Shown one piece after another: positions 1 to 6,033 of a stretch of DNA of 11,021 nucleotides (position 1 is its first letter; the number at the start of each line of letters is the position of its first letter). Source of the stretch: Pyrinomonadaceae bacterium (GTDB taxonomy: Bacteria > Acidobacteriota > Blastocatellia > Pyrinomonadales > Pyrinomonadaceae); assembly GCA_013812565.1 (NCBI GenBank), contig JACCTF010000064.1:1-11021 (forward strand), in the 5' to 3' direction. The notes under the pieces are model-generated. The model had not been told where the DNA came from. It did no database searches and saw nothing but the letters and a program-made list of their open reading frames with translations. Made by a program: the position numbers and the translations under genes.

Positions 1-438
1 GGGTTGGTCGACCTGGCCGTCGCATCAGTTGTTTTGATCGGGCTGGCGCTCTACTACAGAGTGGCCTTGACATGGAGCCTCACGCTCTTGCCCCTGTTCG
101 TGATGCTCACACTGCTGCTGGCGCTAGGCGTTGGAATGTTGATCTCAGCATTGACCGTTCGGTATCGCGATCTGCGCCATGCCTTGCCCTTCATAATTCA
201 GCTCTGGATGTTTGCCTCGCCGGTCATCTATCCGTCGGGGATCGTGCCTGAAAAGTGGCGCTGGGTGCTGGCGATCAATCCGCTTACGGGCATCATCGAA
301 GGGTTTCGTTCCGCGCTCGTCGGCGGCAGCTTTGACTGGACGACGATCAGCATCTCGACCGCGCTCACGGTGTGCCTGTTTGTCTGCTCGCTCTATGTTT
401 TCCAGCGCATTGAAGAGACCTTCGCTGATCTTATTTGA
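1..438 (+). CDS. wzm: Polysaccharide ABC transporter permease (Wzm-like), C-terminal part
   Basis: This is the membrane subunit of an ABC-2 type exporter that moves a finished lipid-linked polysaccharide (O-antigen or teichoic-acid-like) across the inner membrane. The gene enters from outside the window, so only about the last 145 codons are seen; full Wzm proteins are about 260-280 residues. Visible features are hydrophobic helices in the first 50 residues, then the conserved stretch VRYRDLRH, the FASPVIYP segment and the INPL..IIEGFRSAL segment, all typical of the ABC-2 polysaccharide export family, and a last hydrophobic helix before the C-terminal FADLI. The first codon of the window (ggg) is in frame, so the TTG at position 4 is not a start. 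The stop at 436-438 lies 18 nt before the ATG of the ATPase gene, as expected for a wzm-wzt pair in one operon. The family call is firm; the polymer carried is not known. Confidence 0.93.
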   Translation, partial: GLVDLAVASVVLIGLALYYRVALTWSLTLLPLFVMLTLLLALGVGMLISALTVRYRDLRHALPFIIQLWMFASPVIYPSGIVPEKWRWVLAINPLTGIIEGFRSALVGGSFDWTTISISTALTVCLFVCSLYVFQRIEETFADLI

Positions 439-456
439 TTGGTTGGATCACGCGCG

Positions 457-1398
457 ATGAAACCGATTGTTAAGATCGAAAACGTCAGCAAACGTTACCG
501 GATCGGAGGACTGCATCCGGGCTACGTCACGTTTCGCGAAGTGTTTGCTGAAGCCGCATTCAAAGTGTTCAAGCGGCGGAGCGGCTCCAATGGTTCAAGC
601 CATCAAACATTGTGGGCGCTCAAAGATATTAACCTCGAAGTTCAGCCCGGCGAACTGATCGGCATCATCGGACGTAACGGAGCGGGCAAATCAACGCTGC
701 TCAAAATCATGTCTCGTATTACCAAGCCGACCACCGGGCGCGCAGCGATCTACGGGCGCGTCGGCAGTCTTTTGGAAGTCGGCACGGGCTTCCATCCAGA
801 CCTCACGGGGCGCGAAAACATCTTTCTCAACGGGGCCATCCTCGGCATGCGAAAGTTTGAGATCGAGCGTAAGTTCGATGAGATCGTCAGCTTCTCCGAG
901 ATCGAGAAATTTATCGACACGCCGGTCAAGTGGTATTCGAGCGGCATGTATGTGCGCCTGGCCTTCTCAGTCGCGGCGCACTTAGAACCCGAAGTCTTGA
1001 TTATGGATGAAGTGCTCGCTGTCGGAGACTCTGCCTTTCAACAGAAATGTCTCGACAAGATGCATGAGATACGGCAGCAGGGGCGCACCATCTTCTTTGT
1101 CTCGCATAACATGACGGCGGTCACGCGTTTGTGCAGGCGAGTTATCCTGCTGGACCAGGGCACGATTACAAGCGACGGCCCGGCGCGAGCTGTGGTTGAC
1201 GCTTACCTTAGTTCGAGTTGGAAAGTTGGGGCCGAGCGCGAGTGGAGCGACTTGACCGATGCGCCCGGAAACCACATCGTGCGCTCACGGCGGGTGCGCG
1301 TTCGCACGGAAGAAGGAGAGACCACCGCCGCAATTGATATTCGACGACCCGTCGGAATTGAGATCACTTATGAAGTGCTCCAACCCGGTTACGCCTAG
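457..1398 (+). CDS. wzt: Polysaccharide ABC transporter ATPase (Wzt-like), interrupted by an in-frame amber codon
   Basis: This is the nucleotide-binding subunit that powers the Wzm channel. Numbered from the ATG at 457, it shows Walker A GRNGAGKS (72-79), the ABC signature YSSGM (160-164), Walker B VLIMDE (180-185), the D-loop AVGD and the H-loop His217 in FVSHNM. The extra N-terminal segment between YRIGG and LWALKDINL is usual for the polysaccharide-export (CcmA/TagH/Wzt) subfamily. An in-frame TTG at 439 would add six residues, but the ATG fits the family start better. The frame ends at TAG 1396-1398 after 313 residues, in the middle of the strand that opens the C-terminal carbohydrate-binding domain (ITYEVLQPGYA). 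The same frame continues open to 1746 with the rest of that domain, so the intact gene would be about 429 codons, a normal Wzt length. The ATPase domain should still fold. Substrate selection would be lost unless the stop is read through or is a sequencing error. Confidence 0.9.
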   Translation: MKPIVKIENVSKRYRIGGLHPGYVTFREVFAEAAFKVFKRRSGSNGSSHQTLWALKDINLEVQPGELIGIIGRNGAGKSTLLKIMSRITKPTTGRAAIYGRVGSLLEVGTGFHPDLTGRENIFLNGAILGMRKFEIERKFDEIVSFSEIEKFIDTPVKWYSSGMYVRLAFSVAAHLEPEVLIMDEVLAVGDSAFQQKCLDKMHEIRQQGRTIFFVSHNMTAVTRLCRRVILLDQGTITSDGPARAVVDAYLSSSWKVGAEREWSDLTDAPGNHIVRSRRVRVRTEEGETTAAIDIRRPVGIEITYEVLQPGYA

Positions 1399-1746
1399 AC
1401 GCCCGGCATCGATGTTTATAACGAAGAAGGGGTGCAGATCTTCAGTGCTCACGACACCGGGCCGGAATGGCGTGGGCGGCCGCGCTCCGCCGGAGCATAC
1501 ACGAGCACGGCGTGGATTCCCGGCAACCTGCTTGCAGAAGGTAATCTGCTGGTTCATGTCTCGGTGATGTCCCCCTCTCCAGCAACGATTCTGCACGTTC
1601 ACGAACGAAACGTCATCGCCTTTCAGGTGATCGACAGCCAGCATGGAGATTCAGCCCGGGGAGACTACATCGGCCCGATGGGTGGGCTGATGCGACCACT
1701 GCTTAAGTGGACTACCGATGTTAGTGCGAGCAGCATTAATCCATAA
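1399..1746 (+). pseudogene. Wzt C-terminal carbohydrate-binding domain, cut off from wzt by the TAG at 1396
   Basis: Reading straight on in the wzt frame after TAG gives 115 codons ending in TAA at 1744-1746. The translation begins TPGIDVYNEEGVQIFSAHD, continues through AGAYTSTAWIPGNLLAEGN and ends with VIAFQVIDSQ..ARGDY and a GPMGG..RPLLKW tail. This is the usual beta-sandwich pattern of the Wzt C-terminal domain: a NEEG.xxF strand, a 'W-IPgnlL-eG' turn and an 'iaF-v-D' strand. In Wzt proteins this domain binds the end of the polysaccharide chain before export. No frameshift is needed to join the two halves; only the single codon differs. An internal start is not convincing: the GTG at 1432 has its only purine-rich stretch (gaagaagg) directly against it, and starting there would remove the first strand. 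I annotate it as a remnant of wzt. The alternatives are a base error or stop readthrough. Confidence 0.8.
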
Positions 1747-1749
1747 CCA

Positions 1750-2463
1750 TTGACCGGAGAAACTTTTGAATTGAGCCGGCAATCTAACGGTACAAACTCT
1801 CTGTTCAGAAAGGCTGCAAGCGCAGTGCGCCGCGTTGATCGCACAGTCTTTGGCTTTCCCTTTCAGCGTTTCTTTGAAGTGCTGGAGCAGGAGGTACGCG
1901 GTTGTGATTCATTGCTCGACATTGGCTGCGGGGAACACTCACCGATCAGCTTCTTCGCGCGAAGATTGCCATACACGGTTGGCATCGACGCCTTTGAACC
2001 TGCTATTGAGAAGAGCCGCGCTCTTGGGATTCACGACGAATACCGCTGCATGAACGTCCTCGACATTGAGAAGGAGGTTCCCGATCAATCTTTCGACTGC
2101 GCGGTCGCCCTCGACTTGATTGAGCATCTCACGAAAGAGGATGGGCGACGCCTGCTGCAAGCGATGGAGCGGATTGCACGCCGGAAAGTGGTGGTCTTTA
2201 CTCCGCAGGGGTTTTTGCCGCAGCACGCCGTCGGCGGGAATGAGTTTCAACGTCACCGGTCCGGCTGGGAAGCAGACGAGATGCGCGGGATGGGCTACCG
2301 CGTGCTCGGCATCAGCGGGTGGAAGCCTCTGCGCGGTGCCGAAGCGAAACCGAATTGGCAACCACGCTTTTTATGTGAGCGCTTCTCATTACTGACCGAG
2401 CCTTTCTTTGAGCGACGCCCGGAGCACGCCTTTCAAATCCTGTGTATTAAAGAGATTGTGTAA
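1750..2463 (+). CDS. Class I SAM-dependent methyltransferase of the polysaccharide locus
   Basis: This is a cytoplasmic S-adenosylmethionine-dependent methyltransferase with a Rossmann fold of the Methyltransf_11/23 kind. Motif I is LLDIGCGE (D57-I-G-C-G-E62), the acidic residue after strand 2 is D80 in VGIDAFE, and the post-motif region is DCAVALDLIEHL (116-127). The C-terminal half has FQRHRSGWEADEM (about 166-178), a pattern I associate with methyltransferases found in O-antigen and capsule clusters. The target is not readable from sequence; a sugar hydroxyl or a chain-end cap is plausible given the neighbours. No ATG exists before residue 101, so the start must be non-ATG. TTG 1750 follows the wzt-frame stop by 3 nt. 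TTG 1771 is an alternative, since it has a GGAGA at 1756-1760 as a possible ribosome site about 10 nt upstream. The stop lies 5 nt from the next start, so translation is probably coupled. Fold assignment is secure; substrate is unknown. Confidence 0.88.
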   Translation: MTGETFELSRQSNGTNSLFRKAASAVRRVDRTVFGFPFQRFFEVLEQEVRGCDSLLDIGCGEHSPISFFARRLPYTVGIDAFEPAIEKSRALGIHDEYRCMNVLDIEKEVPDQSFDCAVALDLIEHLTKEDGRRLLQAMERIARRKVVVFTPQGFLPQHAVGGNEFQRHRSGWEADEMRGMGYRVLGISGWKPLRGAEAKPNWQPRFLCERFSLLTEPFFERRPEHAFQILCIKEIV

Positions 2464-2468
2464 GCAGT

Positions 2469-4691
2469 GTGCTCGTTAATAAGACTTGCTTTCATCTCCA
2501 TCAACGAATGAAAAGACAGCTTTGGGACGCCTTGCCCTTTTCCCTTAAGTTCTTTTTGAAACGCTTGCTTGTCGCGCTTGTCGGATCAGCGGTGCGGTTC
2601 AAAGCGCGCCTCGTCGGCGTTGTTGATAAATTGATAAGCGTCGCCGTCAAGAATGGATTGAACATTGAGGAACCACGAACATGGAAAGCTAACCGAATCG
2701 CAGCGACTGCCCCATCATGGAGTTCACATGATTTTCTGCTGCTAATGAACGCGGCCTCCAACCGTCGAGCGACGACGCACTCATCCGACAACGCGCCGCG
2801 TGCGTCCATCATCATTCCGGTCTTTAACAACGTGGAGCATACCTTCCAGTGCCTCCGGTCGCTAATACGGGAAATAGATTTCAACGAAACCGAAATTATC
2901 GTCGTGAACAACGCCTCGCGGGATGAAACCGAGATTGTCCTCTTTCACCTCGGTGACATCGTTCAGGTAATCAACAACCGGGAGAACATGGGCTTTGTTG
3001 ACGCTTGCAACCAAGGTGCGGCTGTCGCTCGGGGAAAGTATCTGGTCTTCTTGAACAATGATACGCAGGTGTTACCCGGCTGGTTGAAACATCTGATTGA
3101 TACTGTCGAGAACGACCCATCAATCGGAGCCGTCGGATCGATGCTCATCTACCCGGACGGCTCTTTGCAGGAGGCCGGAGCGGGCGTGTGGAAAAATGGC
3201 GATGCGTTCCGCTACGGCTGGGGGAAAAATCCGGAACATCGAAAGTACAACTTTGCACGGCAGGTTGATTACTGCTCCGCCGCTTCGCTGCTCGTAAGGA
3301 AGGTAGTCTTCGACCAACTCGATGGATTTGACCGCCGCTACGCTCCGGCTTATTACGAGGACACAGACCTCTGTTTCAGCGTTCGCGCTTTAGGCTATAA
3401 GGTGATCTATCAACCGATGTCGCGGCTGATTCATAACGAAGGAGTCACTGCCGGGAGAGATGTACAGATTGGCTTTAAGCGTTTTCAAACGATCAATCAG
3501 AAGAAGTTCGTCGTGAAATGGCGGGAGGTGTTGGAGCGCGATTACATCGAACGTGATCCGGCTCTGCTCGACGAAGCGGCAAACAGAAACACAGGCCCGC
3601 GCATTATCATCTTTGACAATCTGGTTCCCACTCCCGACCGGGATTCAGGAAGCATGAGAATGTTTATGCTGCTGAAGGCTTTGATGAAGTGCAGCCGACC
3701 CCTGTTTGTGCCGCTGCACGGAACTGATTGGCCTGAATATGAAAAGCTGCTGGGCAAAGAAGGAATTGAAACCGCTCCTTTGACTGCTTACAAAAAGCTG
3801 CTCAAGGAGCGAAGATTCCATGCCGCCATTCTTAGTCATCCAGATGTGGCAAGCGCCCTGCTCACTTCGATCCGGAGGGCTGACAGCCGTATCAAAATCA
3901 TCTATGACACGGTGGACTTACACTTCTTGAGGTACGAGCGTGAGCATCAATTAACAGGAGATTCGCAATCAGCGGAGGCGGCCCGACGGTATCGGAAGCT
4001 CGAAACCCGTTTGGCCCAGGCCAGCGATCAAGTCTGGTGTATTACGTCGGAAGACAGAGAGGTATTAGAGTCGGCGTCGCCATCGGCCAAGATCAAGGTT
4101 GTTCCCAACATCCACTCTCTGCAAAGTCGCGGGAAAACATTCGACGAGCGGCATGGATTGTTGTTCATCGGGGGCTTTCTCCACCGCCCGAACAGCGATG
4201 CCGTTCATTACTTCATCACGGAGATTTATCCGCTTGTGCGGCAGGGTATTCCAGACGCAAAGCTCTACGTGGTCGGCGGAGGCGTAACGCCCCAGATCGC
4301 GGCTTATGATTCCGGCGATGTGAGCATCATGGGATACGTGCCGGATGTAGGTGCCTTGTTTCACACTTGCCGCGCCTTTATCGCTCCACTGCGTTATGGG
4401 GCGGGTATGAAAGGGAAAGTTGGGCAGGCTTTGTCCTACGGGTTGCCGGTGGTTACAACCACCATCGGCGCGGAAGGCATCGGGCTAACGACGAATCACG
4501 AAGCGATGATTGCTGATGACCCGCGCGCGTTCGCTGAAGCTGTTGTTAGAGTCTACCGTGATCGGGAGTTATGGCAACGGCTTTCGGATAATGGATACAG
4601 CCATATTGAAAAACACTTTACCCCCCAAGTAGTGGCGGAAGGAATTCGCGACGCGATCATAGAAATCAGCGAACAGACGAAACTAATTTAG
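2469..4691 (+). CDS. Two-domain glycosyltransferase (GT2 + GT4)
   Basis: A large cytoplasmic or membrane-associated enzyme of up to 740 residues that carries two complete glycosyltransferase modules. Residues 1-108 are a basic, partly hydrophobic leader without a motif I recognise. The GT2 module (about 110-350) starts ASIIIPVFNN and has VVNNAS, NRENMGF, the metal-binding NND (196-198), and YYEDTD (295-300) where the general base is expected. The layout resembles rhamnosyltransferase-type GT2 enzymes. The GT-B module (about 376-735) starts GPRIIIFDN. Its nucleotide-sugar half has FIGGFLHRPNSDAV (from about 567), GYVPDVG, and GAGMKGKVGQALSYGLPVV (from 644) followed by GAEG. The usual GT4 first Glu is replaced here, which I recall as common in this subfamily. 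The protein could add two successive sugars to the repeat unit. The GTG at 2469 is 5 nt past the previous stop; ATG 2508 is an equally possible start, and neither has a strong ribosome site. It is the last gene of the + strand operon. Confidence 0.9.
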   Translation: MLVNKTCFHLHQRMKRQLWDALPFSLKFFLKRLLVALVGSAVRFKARLVGVVDKLISVAVKNGLNIEEPRTWKANRIAATAPSWSSHDFLLLMNAASNRRATTHSSDNAPRASIIIPVFNNVEHTFQCLRSLIREIDFNETEIIVVNNASRDETEIVLFHLGDIVQVINNRENMGFVDACNQGAAVARGKYLVFLNNDTQVLPGWLKHLIDTVENDPSIGAVGSMLIYPDGSLQEAGAGVWKNGDAFRYGWGKNPEHRKYNFARQVDYCSAASLLVRKVVFDQLDGFDRRYAPAYYEDTDLCFSVRALGYKVIYQPMSRLIHNEGVTAGRDVQIGFKRFQTINQKKFVVKWREVLERDYIERDPALLDEAANRNTGPRIIIFDNLVPTPDRDSGSMRMFMLLKALMKCSRPLFVPLHGTDWPEYEKLLGKEGIETAPLTAYKKLLKERRFHAAILSHPDVASALLTSIRRADSRIKIIYDTVDLHFLRYEREHQLTGDSQSAEAARRYRKLETRLAQASDQVWCITSEDREVLESASPSAKIKVVPNIHSLQSRGKTFDERHGLLFIGGFLHRPNSDAVHYFITEIYPLVRQGIPDAKLYVVGGGVTPQIAAYDSGDVSIMGYVPDVGALFHTCRAFIAPLRYGAGMKGKVGQALSYGLPVVTTTIGAEGIGLTTNHEAMIADDPRAFAEAVVRVYRDRELWQRLSDNGYSHIEKHFTPQVVAEGIRDAIIEISEQTKLI

Positions 4692-4731
4692 ACCACTATT
4701 GATTTGAGTGGAGAGTGCGCTGAGCTTCACC

Positions 4732-4766
4732 ACAGAAGCACAGAGGAACACAGAGATTGCACAGAG
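4732..4766. repeat. Short array of ACAGA(G) units with near-helical spacing
   Basis: Four copies of ACAGA/ACAGAG begin at 4732, 4740, 4750 and 4761, so spacings are 8, 10 and 11 nt. The linkers are AGC, GAAC and ATTGC-like. The flank reads CTTCACCACAGAAG, which matches a 'CCACAGA-xCACAGAG-xACACAGAG' type of intergenic element that I recall from several soil bacterial phyla. Naming it as a dispersed repeat family is from memory; within the window there is only this one copy. It lies 3' of both flanking genes. Confidence 0.5.
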
Positions 4767-4775
4767 TAAAGATGG

Positions 4776-4810
4776 AAGGCAGAAAGCCGCAGCAAGTTTG
4801 TGACTGCCTT
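4776..4810. terminator. Weak inverted repeat, possible terminator for the + strand operon
   Basis: AAGGCAG (4776-4782) pairs with CTGCCTT (4804-4810) across a 21-nt loop, and the right arm runs into a short T stretch (4809-4812) on the + strand. The position fits transcription end for the glycosyltransferase gene, but the stem is only 7 bp, the loop is long and the T-run is short, so this could be chance. Confidence 0.2.
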
Positions 4811-4811
4811 T

Positions 4812-5948
4812 TCAACAGGTAGCAGGCGCAATGAGTGCCGTAGAATGCGTCGCGGCAACCAGCGCGTCGAGGATGCGGTCTGCCGTGCGGCCATCCCACA
4901 AGGGCGGTACACGCCCGGTCGTATTCCGGGGCGGGGCATCAAGAATCTCAAAAGCCGCACGTGTGATCCGCTCGGCATCGGTGCCGACAATCAAGTTTGT
5001 TCCCATCTCAACCGTAATGGGCCGCTCCGTATTTTCGCGCAGCGTCAGACAAGGAATACCGAGCCACGTCGTCTCTTCCTGGATGCCGCCCGAATCCGTC
5101 AGCACCAAACGCGCGCCGCTGTACAGATGCAGAAAATCAAGATAGCCGAGCGGCTCAATGAGGCGCAAATTTCTCTCACGCGCGATGCGCTCCATCAAAC
5201 CAAACTCACTGATCCGTGCGCGCGTGCGCGGATGCACCGGAAATATCACCGGCATACGTTGGCTGACTTGTTCAAGCGCGGAGATGATTTGCAGAAACGT
5301 CGTACGGTCATCCGTATTCGACGGGCGATGCAGCGTGACCACGCCATACTCTCGATCACTAACTTGCAAACTCCCGCGCACCGTGGAAAGTTTAGACTGT
5401 TCGAGATGCGCCAGCAGCGAATCGATCATTACGTTGCCGACAAAACAGATGTGCTCGGAAGCGATACCTTCCGAGCGCAAGTTTTCGTTTGCATCAAGCG
5501 AAGAAGTGAGCAGCAGATCTGCAATCTGATCGGTCAACAACCGGTTAATCTCTTCGGGCATCCGCCGGTCGCGGCTACGAAGACCAGCTTCGACGTGTGC
5601 GACCTTAACGTTCAACTTCGCTGAGACAAGCGCGCAGGCAAGCGTCGAGTTAACATCTCCAACCACCAGCACCCAGTCGGGTTTCTCTGCAACCAACACA
5701 GGTTCGAAGCGCTGCATCACCAGGGCCGTCTGCACGGCATGTGTCCCTGATCCAACATCAAGATGAACATCTGGTTGCGATAACCCAAGATCGCGAAAGA
5801 AGTGGTCAGACATTTGCGCATCATAGTGCTGCCCCGTATGCACAACGAGCGGCGCAAACGCACCCGCGCGCCGCTTCATCGCTTCCACAATCGGCGCAAC
5901 CTTCATGAAGTTCGGCCGTGCGCCAACCACGCAGAGAACTTTAAGCAT
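4812..5948 (-). CDS. wecB: UDP-N-acetylglucosamine 2-epimerase, non-hydrolysing (WecB type)
   Basis: A cytoplasmic enzyme that interconverts UDP-GlcNAc and UDP-ManNAc, supplying ManNAc-derived donors to polysaccharide synthesis. At 378 residues it has the normal length. Visible motifs in order are GARPNFMK (9-16), HTGQHYD (37-43), VVGDVNST (95-102) with the conserved Asp98, HVEAGLRS (118-125) with Glu120, PEEINR (131-136) with Glu132, FVGNVMID (169-176), TLHRPSN (205-211) with His207, PVHPRT (237-242), and LTDSGGIQEE (283-292) followed by ENTERP (305-310). Residues equivalent to the known catalytic Asp, two Glu and His of the E. coli enzyme are therefore present. The ATG at 5946-5948 is the natural start because GARPNF sits where it should. 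There is no Shine-Dalgarno sequence: the space upstream is filled by the inverted repeat 5954-6028, whose stem can reach the start codon. It follows the dehydrogenase gene on the same strand after 85 nt and is likely its functional partner. Confidence 0.95.
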   Translation of the reverse strand: MLKVLCVVGARPNFMKVAPIVEAMKRRAGAFAPLVVHTGQHYDAQMSDHFFRDLGLSQPDVHLDVGSGTHAVQTALVMQRFEPVLVAEKPDWVLVVGDVNSTLACALVSAKLNVKVAHVEAGLRSRDRRMPEEINRLLTDQIADLLLTSSLDANENLRSEGIASEHICFVGNVMIDSLLAHLEQSKLSTVRGSLQVSDREYGVVTLHRPSNTDDRTTFLQIISALEQVSQRMPVIFPVHPRTRARISEFGLMERIARERNLRLIEPLGYLDFLHLYSGARLVLTDSGGIQEETTWLGIPCLTLRENTERPITVEMGTNLIVGTDAERITRAAFEILDAPPRNTTGRVPPLWDGRTADRILDALVAATHSTALIAPATC

Positions 5949-5953
5949 AAAAG

Positions 5954-6028
5954 CAGATGTCAGATGCCGGATGTCAGATGTCAGTTTCAGTTTTTAACTA
6001 ACATCTGACATCCGGCATCTGACATCTG
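5954..6028. repeat. Hairpin of tandem 7-nt units: 28-bp perfect inverted repeat
   Basis: The left arm (5954-5981) is four 7-mers: CAGATGT, CAGATGC, CGGATGT, CAGATGT. The right arm (6001-6028) is its exact reverse complement: ACATCTG, ACATCCG, GCATCTG, ACATCTG. The 19-nt loop is T-rich and has CAGTTTCAG at its left edge. Outside the arms, a G-T wobble and four A-T pairs (5949-5953 with 6029-6033) can lengthen the stem to about 33 bp. On the + strand the hairpin is followed by seven T residues (6029-6035), the form of an intrinsic terminator, though no sense gene enters from that side. On the - strand only four T residues follow and they touch the wecB ATG. It may act as a terminator, attenuator or mRNA-stability element between the dehydrogenase gene and wecB, or be a mobile palindromic element. 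Confidence 0.9.
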
Positions 6029-6033
6029 TTTTT

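Larger units (their letters stand above)
4692..4811. other. Intergenic region between convergent transcription units
   Basis: These 120 nt separate the end of the + strand polysaccharide operon from the end of the - strand epimerase gene. They hold the ACAGAG repeat array (4732-4766) and a weak inverted repeat (4776-4810). A 5-bp pair CCACT/AGTGG around 4693-4711 has no T-run and I do not regard it as a terminator. No coding sequence is seen here. Confidence 0.6.

Noticed and set aside
1285..1644. - strand open frame of 119 codons over the wzt break
   Set aside because: It overlaps the wzt frame that has clear protein homology on both sides of the TAG; no family features and no ribosome site.
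1432..1746. Separate gene for the Wzt C-terminal domain starting at GTG 1432
   Set aside because: The only purine-rich stretch touches the start codon, the first beta-strand would be lost, and the frame is continuous with wzt apart from one codon.
1939..2361. - strand open frame of 140 codons opposite the methyltransferase
   Set aside because: The opposite strand has DIGCGE and the other methyltransferase motifs, so this is a shadow.
4800..5624. Long + strand open frame (274 codons) across wecB
   Set aside because: It lies antisense to a wecB frame with all family motifs, has a Gln/Arg-rich composition typical of a shadow frame, and no domain is visible.
5954..6028. CRISPR array
   Set aside because: The repeated units are 7 nt, directly joined, without spacers, and folded as an inverted pair.
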